DNA of 61,872 bases, from assembly GCA_012838235.1 (NCBI GenBank), contig DUPQ01000088.1:1-61872 (forward strand), written 5' to 3'. The stretch is from Clostridiaceae bacterium (GTDB lineage Bacteria > Bacillota > Clostridia > DUPQ01). The position numbers were made by a program, and so were the translations under genes. Shown here in pieces: positions 31,903 to 41,647 of this stretch. The notes beneath the pieces are model-generated. The model was not told the origin of the DNA and searched no databases. It saw nothing but the letters and a program-made list of their open reading frames with translations. How positions within the stretch are numbered: the stretch's first letter is position 1; each line of letters begins with the position of its first letter.

Positions 31903-34470
31903 ATGAAAGCCATTAGATTGAGAACGGAATATCTGCAGGAACCGATAGGAATTGATATAGTCAAGCCTCGTTTTTTCTGGAACTGCGAGGGCGGGATAAA
32001 ACAGACCGCTTACCGGATTATCTGCAAGCGAGACGGAGAAACCGTCTGGGACAGCGGAAAAGTTCTGTCCGATGCCATGACTCATATTACTTATGACGGC
32101 AAGCCTCTCGGCAGTCGTGATATTATCGACTGGTCGGTTAAACTCTGGGATGAGGAAGGAAAAGAAGGTGAAATATCTTCTTCTAAGTTTGAAATAGGGC
32201 TGTTACAACCTTCCGATTGGAAGGCACAGTGGATTACAGGAAACTATATTGTATGCAGAAAAAAACGCTATCCCGCAGATTGTTTCCGCAAAATTTTTAA
32301 GTGTAAGGATATTGCAAAAGCACGGTTGTATATCACCGCCTGCGGAGTTTACGAAGCACTGATTAATGGCCGAAGGTGCGGTACATTTGTAATGGCTCCC
32401 GGCTATACCGACTACCGAAAAAGAATTCAATATCAGACAATTGATGTGACCGAGTTGCTGGTTTCGGGAGAAAATACACTGACCATATGGCTTGCTGACG
32501 GCTGGTATCGCGGCTCCTGCGGTTCCTGGGGCTTGAAAAATCAATACGGCAGCGTAACCAAGCTTTTAGTTCAGCTGGAAATAACCTATACCGACAATAC
32601 CGTTCACACCGTCATTTCCGATGACAGCTGGGATTGGAGCAATGACGGTCCCATTCGATTTGCAGACAATAAGGACGGAGAAATCTACGATGCAAACTAT
32701 ACGGCTTCATATAAAGGGAAAGCGAAATTGACAAAGAACAGGGTTATTCCGGTTGCTTCCAATAACGTGGGAGTTTCCGAGCAGGAACATTTTACCGCCA
32801 AAAAGATTATAACCCCTTGCGGTAAAACCGTGTTGGACTTCGGACAGAATATGGCGGGTTATGTTGCTTTCAGTTTAAACGCTAAAGCTCGACAGAAAAT
32901 AACTCTCCGCTTCGGAGAAATGATGAACTCCGACGGCGAATTCACTCAAGCCAACTTCCAGCTTGTTTTCGGAAAATATGTTACTCCCCTGCAGCAGGTT
33001 ATATATACCTGCAAGGAAGGACACAATCAATACAAGACACGCTTTTCGATATTCGGGTTTCAGTATGTACAGGTAGAGGCGGATTTTGACATAAATCCCC
33101 AAGACTTTGAAGCAATCGCCGTTTACTCAAACCTGGAGCGGACAGGTTTCTTTGACTGCTCTCATCCTTTGGTAAACGGTCTGGTACATGCCACTGTGTG
33201 GTCGGCAAAAAGCAATCACCTGGATGTTCCCACAGACTGCCCTACCAGGGAACGCCACGCATGGACGGGTGATGCTCAGATTTTCTTTGAGACGGCAAGT
33301 TATCTTTTTGATTTTGCCGCATTCTCTAAAAAATATTTATTTGATGTTTACGACTGGCAAAGAAAGAACGGTAAACTGCCCCATATTGCCCCCGACGGAG
33401 GTGCCGACTTCTATATGAAACCTATGAACGGTTCGGTAGGCTGGTCGGATGTGGGAATTATAATTCCCTATCAGTATTACAAAATATTCGGTGACAGGGA
33501 TATTCTTCAAAGATTCTATAACGGTATGGCAAGCTATGCCCGCTTTATGATTAGTCGTTGCGGTAAAACCATGCCTGTATTTGCCAAGAGAATCAGGTTG
33601 TCTGAAGGCAATCGCAAATATCTTGTCAATACGGGTCAAAGTTACGGCGAATGGGCGGAACCGGTAGATGTCTGCTCGTTTAAGTGGCAGGACTTTGCAA
33701 CACCTCATCCCGAAGTATCCACCGCCTACACGTCTTATGTTCTGGGTTTAATGGCAAAAATTGCGGAAATCTCAGGCTATGAAAAGGATGCCGAGAAGTT
33801 TAAGAAATACAGCGAAGGTTGCAAAAATGCATACCGGGAACTGGTATCGGGCGGTAAGTATGACTTGGATACCGACCGACAGGCGCAATTGGTGCGTCCA
33901 TTAGCATTTAATCTGCTTAATGAAGAACAGACGGAATTTGCAAGGAAACGGCTGATTAAGGCACTGGAACACTATCGTTGGCGGTTGGGTACCGGTTTCT
34001 TATCCACACCCATGATTTTAAGCGTACTGGCTGAATACGACTTAGAGGCGGCATACAGGTTATTGGAGAACGAGGAAATTCCCGGCTGGCTCTCCATGCC
34101 CCTTCACGGTGCCACCACCATCTGGGAGAACTGGGAAGGCCCGTATAATACCCAAGGTGCCGGACTCGGTTCACTTAACCATTATTCCAAAGGTGCCGTT
34201 TGCCGATGGCTGTTTGATACCGTGTGCGGCATAAGAGTAAACGGAAAAAATCAATTTGTTGTTGCTCCCCGACCGGGCGGCAGTTTAACTCATGCATCCG
34301 CTTCGTATAACAGTATTTACGGTAAAGTACAAAGCAAGTGGGAAAAAACGGACAATAAATATGAATTTACAATAACCGTACCTGCAAACTGTGAGGCAAA
34401 GATATCTCTGCCCGACGGCAGCGAACACAAGCAGCCGGCAGGTACAACTACATATATTACGGAGGTTTGA
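31903..34470 (+). CDS. Alpha-L-rhamnosidase, glycoside hydrolase family 78
   Basis: This 855-residue enzyme removes terminal alpha-L-rhamnose from plant glycosides. It shows the GH78 order: an N-terminal fibronectin-like domain (LRTEYLQEPIGIDIVKPRF), a Bac_rhamnosid_N domain with RLYITACGVYEALINGRR, a concanavalin-like domain, and the alpha6/alpha6 barrel. The catalytic region DVPTDCPTRERHAWTGD includes Glu450 and Asp457. A C-terminal beta domain begins near residue 775. The start is ATG at 31903 with AAGGTGA upstream; the in-frame ATG at 31840 lies inside the radical SAM gene. No signal peptide, so it is cytoplasmic. It abuts the GH3 gene by one base. Confidence 0.9.
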   Translation: MKAIRLRTEYLQEPIGIDIVKPRFFWNCEGGIKQTAYRIICKRDGETVWDSGKVLSDAMTHITYDGKPLGSRDIIDWSVKLWDEEGKEGEISSSKFEIGLLQPSDWKAQWITGNYIVCRKKRYPADCFRKIFKCKDIAKARLYITACGVYEALINGRRCGTFVMAPGYTDYRKRIQYQTIDVTELLVSGENTLTIWLADGWYRGSCGSWGLKNQYGSVTKLLVQLEITYTDNTVHTVISDDSWDWSNDGPIRFADNKDGEIYDANYTASYKGKAKLTKNRVIPVASNNVGVSEQEHFTAKKIITPCGKTVLDFGQNMAGYVAFSLNAKARQKITLRFGEMMNSDGEFTQANFQLVFGKYVTPLQQVIYTCKEGHNQYKTRFSIFGFQYVQVEADFDINPQDFEAIAVYSNLERTGFFDCSHPLVNGLVHATVWSAKSNHLDVPTDCPTRERHAWTGDAQIFFETASYLFDFAAFSKKYLFDVYDWQRKNGKLPHIAPDGGADFYMKPMNGSVGWSDVGIIIPYQYYKIFGDRDILQRFYNGMASYARFMISRCGKTMPVFAKRIRLSEGNRKYLVNTGQSYGEWAEPVDVCSFKWQDFATPHPEVSTAYTSYVLGLMAKIAEISGYEKDAEKFKKYSEGCKNAYRELVSGGKYDLDTDRQAQLVRPLAFNLLNEEQTEFARKRLIKALEHYRWRLGTGFLSTPMILSVLAEYDLEAAYRLLENEEIPGWLSMPLHGATTIWENWEGPYNTQGAGLGSLNHYSKGAVCRWLFDTVCGIRVNGKNQFVVAPRPGGSLTHASASYNSIYGKVQSKWEKTDNKYEFTITVPANCEAKISLPDGSEHKQPAGTTTYITEV

Positions 34471-34471
34471 T

Positions 34472-36805
34472 ATGGATATTGAAAACATTATTTCCAAAAT
34501 GACATTAGAAGACAAGATTGTCTTTTGTGAAGGTGCCTCTTTCTGGGAAACAAGGAAATTTGAAAAGTACGGTATTCCCGCCATGTTTGTCTGTGACGGA
34601 CCCCACGGTCTGCGCAAACAGGATATGGACGGCAAATCGGACATGCTGGGAGTCAACCAATCAAGACCTGCCACCTGCTTTCCCACCGCAGTGACCACTG
34701 CCAACAGCTGGGATACCGACCTGTTGCAGGCAGTAGGCAGTGCAATCGGCAAGGAAGCACGCAATCAGAATGTGGGCGTGGTTTTAGGGCCGGGATGTAA
34801 TCTGAAACGCAATCCGCTGTGCGGCAGAAACTTCGAGTATATTTCCGAAGATCCTTACCTTGCAGGTAAATTGGCGGCGGCATTTATACGGGGAGTTGAA
34901 AAGCAAGGTGTAGGTACCAGCCTCAAGCACTTTGCAGCCAATTCTCAGGAGTTGAGCCGTCTTACCACCGACTCGATTATGGATGACCGTACTCTCAGAG
35001 AATTGTATCTTACCGCCTTTGAAATAGCGGTGAAAGAGGGCAAGCCCGCTACCGTCATGTGTGCATACAATAAACTGAATGGCACCTATTGCAGCGACCA
35101 TAAGCAATTGCTGACCGACATTCTTCGTACCGAATGGGGTTTTCAGGGCCTGGTTGTAACCGACTGGGGTGCAATGAACAACCGTATCGAATGTTTTAAG
35201 GCAGGCTGCGATCTGAATATGCCGGGCGGCAGTAACTATATGGCAAAGGATACAAAAAAGGCCGTTGAAGCCGGTATGCTGAAAGAAAGCGATATTGATG
35301 TTTCCGTAAGAAGAATACTGAAGCAGGTATTCCGGGCGACGGAAACCTTGAAAACACCTTATGAATGCGACTATGATGCCCACCATGAGCTTGCCAGTAA
35401 GGCGGCGGAACAGGGTGCGGTACTTCTTAAAAATGATGATAATGTTTTGCCGCTGAAAAACGGCGATAAAATTGCCGTCATAGGCGCCATGGCCAAATCC
35501 ATGCGCTATCAGGGTGCGGGCAGCAGTCATGTAAATGCAAAGAAATTAACTCAGCCTATTGATGCTCTTCCCGAAGCGGTTTATGCATCGGGATGCGATG
35601 ACTTCGGTAACACCACCGATGCACTGATTGAGCAAGCGGTAAAGGTTGCAAAGGAAGCACAAACGGCTGTTATCTTTGCAGGTCTTCCCGAACGCTACGA
35701 GTCGGAGGGTTTTGACAGGGAGAATATGAGGATGCCGGAAGGTCATATACGCATGATTGAGGCTGTTGCTGAAGTAAACACAAATACCGTAGTGGTACTG
35801 CTCTGCGGAAGTGCGGTGGAATGTCCCTGGGCGGACAAAGTAAAGGGCATTCTCTATGTGGGTCTTTGCGGTCAGGCGGGCGGTAAAGCCATAGCCAATC
35901 TGCTCTACGGTAAAGTAAATCCCTCAGGCAAATTGGCGGAAAGCTGGCCCTATTCTTACGAGGATGTGTCTTCGAAAGATATTTTCGGTAAAATGATTGA
36001 CGCTCTGTATACAGAGGGTATCTATACCGGCTATCGGTATTATGACAAAGCCGGTATTCCCGTCCGTTGGCCGTTCGGTTACGGTCTCAGTTATACAAGT
36101 TTTGATTATACAAATCTGAACATAAAGGAAAAAACCGTTACGGTTACCGTTAAAAATACCGGCGACCGTGCGGGAGCGGAGGTTGTGCAACTGTATATCG
36201 GTGCACCTCAGGACGGCATCCATCGTCCGGTTAGAGAACTGAAAGGTTTCAAAAAGATATTCTTACAGCCCGGTGAAAATACAACAGTTTCCTTTGAACT
36301 GAATGACCGCAGCTACTCAATATGGCAGAACGGTTGGAAAATCCCGGGCGGTACATACACCGTACACATTGCGGATTTGTCTGAAAGTATTAACATTGCA
36401 GGTGAAAGTATAGATATTCCCGCATGGCAGAAAGAATCATGGTATCAGTCGTGCAAAGGAAAGCCTACATTGAAAGATTGGGAGTTATTGACGGGTAAGA
36501 CCTATACCGCTCCGGTAGTGAAAAAAGGTCGGTTTACCATGAATAATACCGTAATGGAGATGAAGGATTACTCGTTTGTAATGAAAATAATGGTCAAGGT
36601 TGTGGAACGGATAGTTGCAAAAGTAAACGGTTGCAAGGTGGACTATGACAATCCGGATTTTCGAATGATGATTAACTCCTCATTGGGTGCACCGCTTCGC
36701 AGCATGCAGATTGCAGGCGGTGTAAAAGACGGTATTATGCAGGGACTTTTGGATATGGCAAACGGTCACTTCTTCCGGGGAATCGGAAAAATGATAAAAG
36801 GATAA
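34472..36805 (+). CDS. Glycoside hydrolase family 3 (beta-glucosidase type)
   Basis: The 777-residue enzyme has a GH3 N-domain (YGIPAMFVCDGPHGLRKQ, then GRNFEYISEDPYLAG and LKHFAANSQE) with the nucleophile Asp231 in VVTDWGAM. The C-domain with VIFAGLPERYESEGFDRE and a fibronectin III-like domain (GAEVVQLYIGAPQ) follow. The last ~100 residues (after FTMNNTVMEM) form an extra helical tail with VKVVERIVAKVNG and LLDMANGHFF, outside the classical fold. The start is ATG at 34472 with ACGGAGG upstream; the ATG at 34391 lies in the GH78 gene. It would remove glucose from de-rhamnosylated glycosides, a logical partner to GH78. Confidence 0.9.
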   Translation: MDIENIISKMTLEDKIVFCEGASFWETRKFEKYGIPAMFVCDGPHGLRKQDMDGKSDMLGVNQSRPATCFPTAVTTANSWDTDLLQAVGSAIGKEARNQNVGVVLGPGCNLKRNPLCGRNFEYISEDPYLAGKLAAAFIRGVEKQGVGTSLKHFAANSQELSRLTTDSIMDDRTLRELYLTAFEIAVKEGKPATVMCAYNKLNGTYCSDHKQLLTDILRTEWGFQGLVVTDWGAMNNRIECFKAGCDLNMPGGSNYMAKDTKKAVEAGMLKESDIDVSVRRILKQVFRATETLKTPYECDYDAHHELASKAAEQGAVLLKNDDNVLPLKNGDKIAVIGAMAKSMRYQGAGSSHVNAKKLTQPIDALPEAVYASGCDDFGNTTDALIEQAVKVAKEAQTAVIFAGLPERYESEGFDRENMRMPEGHIRMIEAVAEVNTNTVVVLLCGSAVECPWADKVKGILYVGLCGQAGGKAIANLLYGKVNPSGKLAESWPYSYEDVSSKDIFGKMIDALYTEGIYTGYRYYDKAGIPVRWPFGYGLSYTSFDYTNLNIKEKTVTVTVKNTGDRAGAEVVQLYIGAPQDGIHRPVRELKGFKKIFLQPGENTTVSFELNDRSYSIWQNGWKIPGGTYTVHIADLSESINIAGESIDIPAWQKESWYQSCKGKPTLKDWELLTGKTYTAPVVKKGRFTMNNTVMEMKDYSFVMKIMVKVVERIVAKVNGCKVDYDNPDFRMMINSSLGAPLRSMQIAGGVKDGIMQGLLDMANGHFFRGIGKMIKG

Positions 36806-36819
36806 CAGGGGGAATAATT

Positions 36820-38238
36820 ATGAGTAAAGCGGAAACCGAGGAAAAGCGCATTAAAAGAAAAGCTAAAGAACTGAAAGAATTGGAAAAGTGGAAAAAAGAA
36901 CAGGCTCGTCCAAAACGTAAATTCTATCTTTTGTATCTCATGGTAGTGCTGTGTCTGGTGTTCATAGTGGATACCGTTGCAACCGAAATAAGTGTCAAAA
37001 TGAAGGCGGAAATATGCCACTACCTGTTTGACGACTCTACGGCTGTCATGGATTTATTAGGTATGCTGGCTTCGGCGGTTATGATTGCAGGAGCAATATA
37101 CAAGTCCATGTCCGACCGGTTCGGCCGAAAGATATTCCTGGTTATAAACACCGTTGCCATGGGCTTGGGTATGTTTATTGTCTACTTGGCAGGTGAAATA
37201 GGTTCCGCTGCCGTTTACGTCATAGGTTCTCTGTTTATCACCTTCTTCATCGCCCATGATATGCAGGCGGTATATGTGATAGAAACCGTACCTTCCAAGT
37301 ACCGATTTACCATATTATCGATAGTCACTTCCGTTGCCAGTCTGGGCAGTATTCTTATTCCGGTATTGCGACGTAATATAATGGGCAATAATACTGAACT
37401 TTGGAATAAAGTATTTCTTATCCCCGCTATTTTAGGTGCAGTTGTAGGTCTGATTGCAATGATTACCGCACGGGAAACCGATGTTTTCCTTAACCAAAGA
37501 ATAAAGTTCCTGGAAATGACCGATGAGCAGCGTGAGGCGGAAAAAGAGCAACGCCATGCAGAGGCTCAGGCTCAGGGAGGTTTAGGGGCGGCATTCAGAT
37601 TTGCTTTCCGCCATAAACAGTTACGCTGGATATTTATATGCACAATGGTGGTTTCCATGGCAATGATAGGTACCATGTACTACCAGCAGATTATGACCTA
37701 CGGTTACGAGGCTGCTTACGGCACTTCCACTCCCGAGGTAGTTACCGATGCGCTGATGGTTATGCCCATAATAGGTGCCATATTCACATTGGTCAGAGGT
37801 TTTATCAGTGACATATTCGGCAGAAAGACCGTTGCCGTTGTAATGGCCTCTTTGGCGGTTGTAGGCATGATCGGTTTGTATTTAGGTGTTACCTTTGTAT
37901 GGAATCCGGTGCTGGTAGGACTGTTTACCGGTATATATGTTTCAGGATACTGGTGTGCAGCCGATGCTATGGGAGGCAATATGTCCGCCGAGTCTTCTCC
38001 CACCAACTTGCGTGCTTCCATCATAGGAGCCCAGAGTCTGTGTAACATGGTAGGCATGGGTGTTTCCTTCCCCGCTATGATTGCGGTTGCTGCGATTGCG
38101 GGAAATAATGCTTTGGGTATAGCCTGCCTGTTCCTGGTGGTAATTCCGCTGGTGGTTGCCATTACACTGTTCTTAGCCAAGGTAGCGGAAACCAAAGGTA
38201 TCGATCTCAATACCGTTCGCGGAGACGAGTGGGACTGA
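36820..38238 (+). CDS. MFS transporter (probable sugar or glycoside)
   Basis: The 472-residue transporter has a charged, likely coiled N-terminus of ~35 residues and 12 membrane segments. The MFS motif SDRFGRK lies between helices 2 and 3, and a second-half counterpart, ISDIFGRK, follows. A ~45-residue charged cytoplasmic loop (EQREAEKEQRHAEAQAQ) splits the halves. It closes the radical SAM-GH78-GH3 run, 14 bp after GH3, so it probably imports the glycoside those enzymes attack. It is a different family from the GPH symporter upstream. Confidence 0.85.
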   Translation: MSKAETEEKRIKRKAKELKELEKWKKEQARPKRKFYLLYLMVVLCLVFIVDTVATEISVKMKAEICHYLFDDSTAVMDLLGMLASAVMIAGAIYKSMSDRFGRKIFLVINTVAMGLGMFIVYLAGEIGSAAVYVIGSLFITFFIAHDMQAVYVIETVPSKYRFTILSIVTSVASLGSILIPVLRRNIMGNNTELWNKVFLIPAILGAVVGLIAMITARETDVFLNQRIKFLEMTDEQREAEKEQRHAEAQAQGGLGAAFRFAFRHKQLRWIFICTMVVSMAMIGTMYYQQIMTYGYEAAYGTSTPEVVTDALMVMPIIGAIFTLVRGFISDIFGRKTVAVVMASLAVVGMIGLYLGVTFVWNPVLVGLFTGIYVSGYWCAADAMGGNMSAESSPTNLRASIIGAQSLCNMVGMGVSFPAMIAVAAIAGNNALGIACLFLVVIPLVVAITLFLAKVAETKGIDLNTVRGDEWD

Positions 38239-38371
38239 CAATATATTAAAATCGGAGTCACTGAGTGAACCCGAAAACATTTAATAAGTATATAGTGGCT
38301 GAAATGGTATATAATTTAAGTACCGATTCTATTAACATATCATGATGTATGGAAAAACGGAGGGATATATA

Positions 38372-40795
38372 ATGCAGGATTATGAAAAGCTCGGAGTGTT
38401 CTATATAGGGAAAAAATATGACATAGAAAACCGTAAGTTGCAGGATGAATATGTTCTTATGAAATCAAAGAATCTGACCACGCATGCCGCCATTATCGGA
38501 ATGACCGGAAGCGGTAAAACGGGGTTGGGAATAGGACTAATCGAAGAAGCCGTAATGGATAATATTCCCGTTATAGCCATTGATCCCAAAGGCGATCTGA
38601 CAAACCTTGCTCTGACATTCCCCATGCTGAGAGCGGAAGATTTCCGTCCGTGGATAAATCTTCAGGATGCTTCCAATAAAAATATGGACCCCGATTCTTA
38701 TGCACAGGCTCAGGCCGATTCCTGGAGAAAGGGATTGGCCGAATGGGGTCAGGACGGTTTAAGAATACAGCGATTGAAAAACGAGTCGGATGTGAAAATA
38801 TATACTCCGGGAGGCTCTTCCGGTATAGGCGTATCGGTATTGAAGTCTTTCAATGCTCCCTCTAAGGAAGTTCTAGCGGATAAAGATACATATCGTGACA
38901 GAATAAGTGCCACCACTACGGGGCTTCTGACTATGCTGGGAATAGCTGCCGACTCCTTTACAAGTAAAGAATTCATACTCATATCCAAAATTTTAGACAA
39001 CAGCTGGTCGGAAGGAAAAAGCATAACGCTTCCAAAGCTTATTGCGGAAATTCAGCATCCGCCGTTTGATAAAATAGGCGTTATGGATGTAAACAGCATA
39101 TATCCGTCAAAAGACCGCTTTGCATTGGCTATGCTGTTGAATAACTTAATAGCACACCCCGGATTTGAAGCCTGGCTGGAAGGAGAACCCTTAGATATCG
39201 ACAGGTTCTTTTACAGCCATTCGGGCAAACCCAAAGTGTCGGTATTTTCCATATCTCATCTTTCGGACAATGAGAGGATGTTCTTTGTCACCATGCTGTT
39301 GAATGAAGTGCTGTCCTGGGTCAGAAGTCAGCCGGGTACCGGAAGCTTACGGGCAATGATATATATGGATGAATTGTTCGGTTATCTTCCCCCCGTTGCC
39401 AATCCTCCTTCCAAAACACCTTTACTTACGCTTCTTAAACAAGCCCGAGCTTTCGGCTTAGGCCTGGTACTTGCAACACAGAACCCCGTGGATCTGGATT
39501 ACAAAGCTCTTTCCAATGCCGGAACATGGTTTATAGGGAGGTTGCAGACCGAGAGAGACAAATTAAGAGTACTGGAAGGACTGGAAGGTGCCGCATTGGG
39601 AGGTAGTTTCGATAAAGGTCGCACCGAACAGATTTTAGCGGGTCTGGGGCAAAGAGTTTTCTACATGCACAGTGTTTACGACAATGAGCCGGTCATATTC
39701 AATACCCGATGGGCGATGTCTTATCTTGCAGGACCGCTGACAAAAGATCAGATTGCAAAACTGCCCGAGCAGTATATAACTTCGGACAGGTTAACCGTGG
39801 AGAGTCATATTTCCCAACCCGATTCGGGTGCTTTTGTAGCAAAACGGGATTTATCGACAAAACCGGTATTACCTCCCGCAATCAAGCAGGTCTTTCTTCC
39901 CGAAAAAACCTGCGCCCGTGGCAAGCTTATCTACAAACCGGCGGTATTAGGAGTAGCAGATGCGGTGTATAACAGTGAAAAGCATATGATAACCGCCACC
40001 AAATCCTATACCATACTCACCCGCTTCAATGAAGGACCGGTAACTTTGGACTGGAATCAGTCACGGATTATAGATACGGAACTGGGCGATATTGAAACAA
40101 CCCCGATTGACGGTGCGCTTTTCTCCGATTACCCCGCCGCTGCGGCCGATGCAAAGAATTACGATACGTGGAAAAAATTATTGTCACAGTATATACGCAC
40201 CAACTTAACATTGAAACTTTATTCGTCTCCCAAACTCAAACTGGTTTCTCAGTATGATGAAGATGAAAGAGACTTCCTGATAAGGGTACAGCATACCGCA
40301 CACGAAAAGCGCGATGCCGCTTTGGAGGCCATGAAAAAGAAATACTCCTCCAAAATGCAGACTCTGGATAATTCCATTATACGGGCACGTCAGGCGGTGG
40401 AAAAACAGAATGTAATGGCCTCCCAGAAAAAGATGGATGCAATGGTGTCCACCGGAAGTGCCATATTGGGAGCCCTTCTGGGAAGAAAAACCATCAGTGC
40501 CACTTCGGTTTCCCGATTGGGTACGGCGGTAAGCAGAACATCCAAAGCCATGAAGAGCGGACAAAGTATAGACCAGGCGGAAGAAAGGCTGAAAGCCCTG
40601 GAAGCACAGCAGGAAACACTTCAGACCGAACTGGAACAGCAACTGAAAGACATATCTTACGAATATGAAAGTGTAAAGGATGTAATAGAAACCGTCAATA
40701 TCCGGGCAACAAGCACCAATATTACCGTACATTTATTAGGTCTTGCCTGGGTTCCTTATGAGAAGGGAGAACTTGCCGATACAATCCTTATATAA
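38372..40795 (+). CDS. HerA/FtsK-type ATPase, DUF853-like
   Basis: The 807-residue protein contains Walker A GMTGSGKT near residue 45, AIDPKGDLTNLAL, a Walker B strand IYMDELFGYLP near residue 330, and the LATQNPVDLDYKALSNAGTW block typical of HerA-like helicase/translocase proteins (COG0433/DUF853). Residues ~620-770 are a long coiled coil (ALEAMKKKYSSKMQ onward). The function in bacteria is poorly defined. It might be a solo DNA translocase or part of a defence system, but no nuclease partner such as NurA is adjacent. The start is ATG at 38372, as GGAGGG sits before it and not before the ATG at 38342. Confidence 0.8.
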   Translation: MQDYEKLGVFYIGKKYDIENRKLQDEYVLMKSKNLTTHAAIIGMTGSGKTGLGIGLIEEAVMDNIPVIAIDPKGDLTNLALTFPMLRAEDFRPWINLQDASNKNMDPDSYAQAQADSWRKGLAEWGQDGLRIQRLKNESDVKIYTPGGSSGIGVSVLKSFNAPSKEVLADKDTYRDRISATTTGLLTMLGIAADSFTSKEFILISKILDNSWSEGKSITLPKLIAEIQHPPFDKIGVMDVNSIYPSKDRFALAMLLNNLIAHPGFEAWLEGEPLDIDRFFYSHSGKPKVSVFSISHLSDNERMFFVTMLLNEVLSWVRSQPGTGSLRAMIYMDELFGYLPPVANPPSKTPLLTLLKQARAFGLGLVLATQNPVDLDYKALSNAGTWFIGRLQTERDKLRVLEGLEGAALGGSFDKGRTEQILAGLGQRVFYMHSVYDNEPVIFNTRWAMSYLAGPLTKDQIAKLPEQYITSDRLTVESHISQPDSGAFVAKRDLSTKPVLPPAIKQVFLPEKTCARGKLIYKPAVLGVADAVYNSEKHMITATKSYTILTRFNEGPVTLDWNQSRIIDTELGDIETTPIDGALFSDYPAAAADAKNYDTWKKLLSQYIRTNLTLKLYSSPKLKLVSQYDEDERDFLIRVQHTAHEKRDAALEAMKKKYSSKMQTLDNSIIRARQAVEKQNVMASQKKMDAMVSTGSAILGALLGRKTISATSVSRLGTAVSRTSKAMKSGQSIDQAEERLKALEAQQETLQTELEQQLKDISYEYESVKDVIETVNIRATSTNITVHLLGLAWVPYEKGELADTILI

Positions 40796-40837
40796 CCGCT
40801 TTACCGTTTTAATTGCAAGGTAAAGAAACGGCGGTTA
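40793..40837 (+). other. Nested hairpin between ATPase and ZIP genes
   Basis: TAACCGC (40793-40799) pairs with GCGGTTA (40831-40837). Inside it TTTACC (40800-40805) pairs with GGTAAA (40819-40824), leaving an AAACG-type bulge. There is no T-run after it, so it is more likely an RNA structure or mRNA-stability element than a classical terminator. The next start is 28 bp on. Confidence 0.5.
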
Positions 40838-40864
40838 AGGTGTAATATAAAGGAAGGAACAGTC

Positions 40865-41593
40865 ATGGATAACTCGACAGTATTTTGGGTAATATCGATA
40901 TTTGCGGTAAGTGCGCTGGTAGTTAACTCTATCGGTATTTATGTTATTTATAAAAACAAGAAATGGGCGGAGAATAACAAAGAATATTTCATGTGCTTTG
41001 CTGCAGGTGTCTTAATAACCGCTCCTCTTATAACCGCTTTTCCCGAAGCGCTTGCAAAGAATCATTATGCCGGATTTGCCGCTCTGGCAGGTTTCATGTT
41101 TATGCTTTTTACCAATAAATTAATAAAACATCATACCGGTCAGGAAGAATTGGCTTTCGGTATTACCGCCGTTCAGGGAATAGGCATACATTCGTTGCTG
41201 GACGGAATAACATATACGGTCACTTTCAGTGCAGGCATATTTACCGGTCTTGCATCGGGTATCGGTCTTGTGGTACATGAGTTTACCGAAGGAATCATTA
41301 CCTTTTCCGTTCTGTTAAAAGGCGGTATCAGTGCAAAAAAGGCCGCACTTTATGCTTTTCTTGTTGCGGGATTAACCACTCCCGTAGGAGCATTCGTGGC
41401 ATATCCTTTGGTGCAAAAGTTAAGTGATTCCGTATTGGGTCTTGCTTTAGGATTTGTAGTAGGTGTACTGATATACATATCGGCAGCTCATCTGTTACCC
41501 GAAGCGACATCGCACGAAAAGAAACACTCAATGGTCGCATTGTGTTTGGGTATTGCACTATCACTGGGATTGTCCTTTTTACATCATCATTGA
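40865..41593 (+). CDS. ZIP-family metal transporter
   Basis: The 242-residue membrane protein has about eight helices with the ZIP metal-site helices 4 and 5: HSLLDGITYTV and VVHEFTEGIITF. These supply the His, Asp and Glu ligands of the binuclear centre, and a short histidine end (LHHH) finishes the chain. ZIP proteins import zinc, iron or manganese into the cytoplasm. The gene has its own AAGGAAGGA site. The metal cannot be assigned. Confidence 0.85.
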   Translation: MDNSTVFWVISIFAVSALVVNSIGIYVIYKNKKWAENNKEYFMCFAAGVLITAPLITAFPEALAKNHYAGFAALAGFMFMLFTNKLIKHHTGQEELAFGITAVQGIGIHSLLDGITYTVTFSAGIFTGLASGIGLVVHEFTEGIITFSVLLKGGISAKKAALYAFLVAGLTTPVGAFVAYPLVQKLSDSVLGLALGFVVGVLIYISAAHLLPEATSHEKKHSMVALCLGIALSLGLSFLHHH

Positions 41594-41647
41594 TTCTATC
41601 AATTTCGTATATAACCTTTATTTATCCGTTACTTAAAAAACATAAGG

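Noticed and set aside
34784-35530. 248-residue open frame on the minus strand
   Set aside because: It lies wholly opposite the GH3 gene, which has clear catalytic motifs, and the antisense product has no recognisable domain or ribosome binding site.
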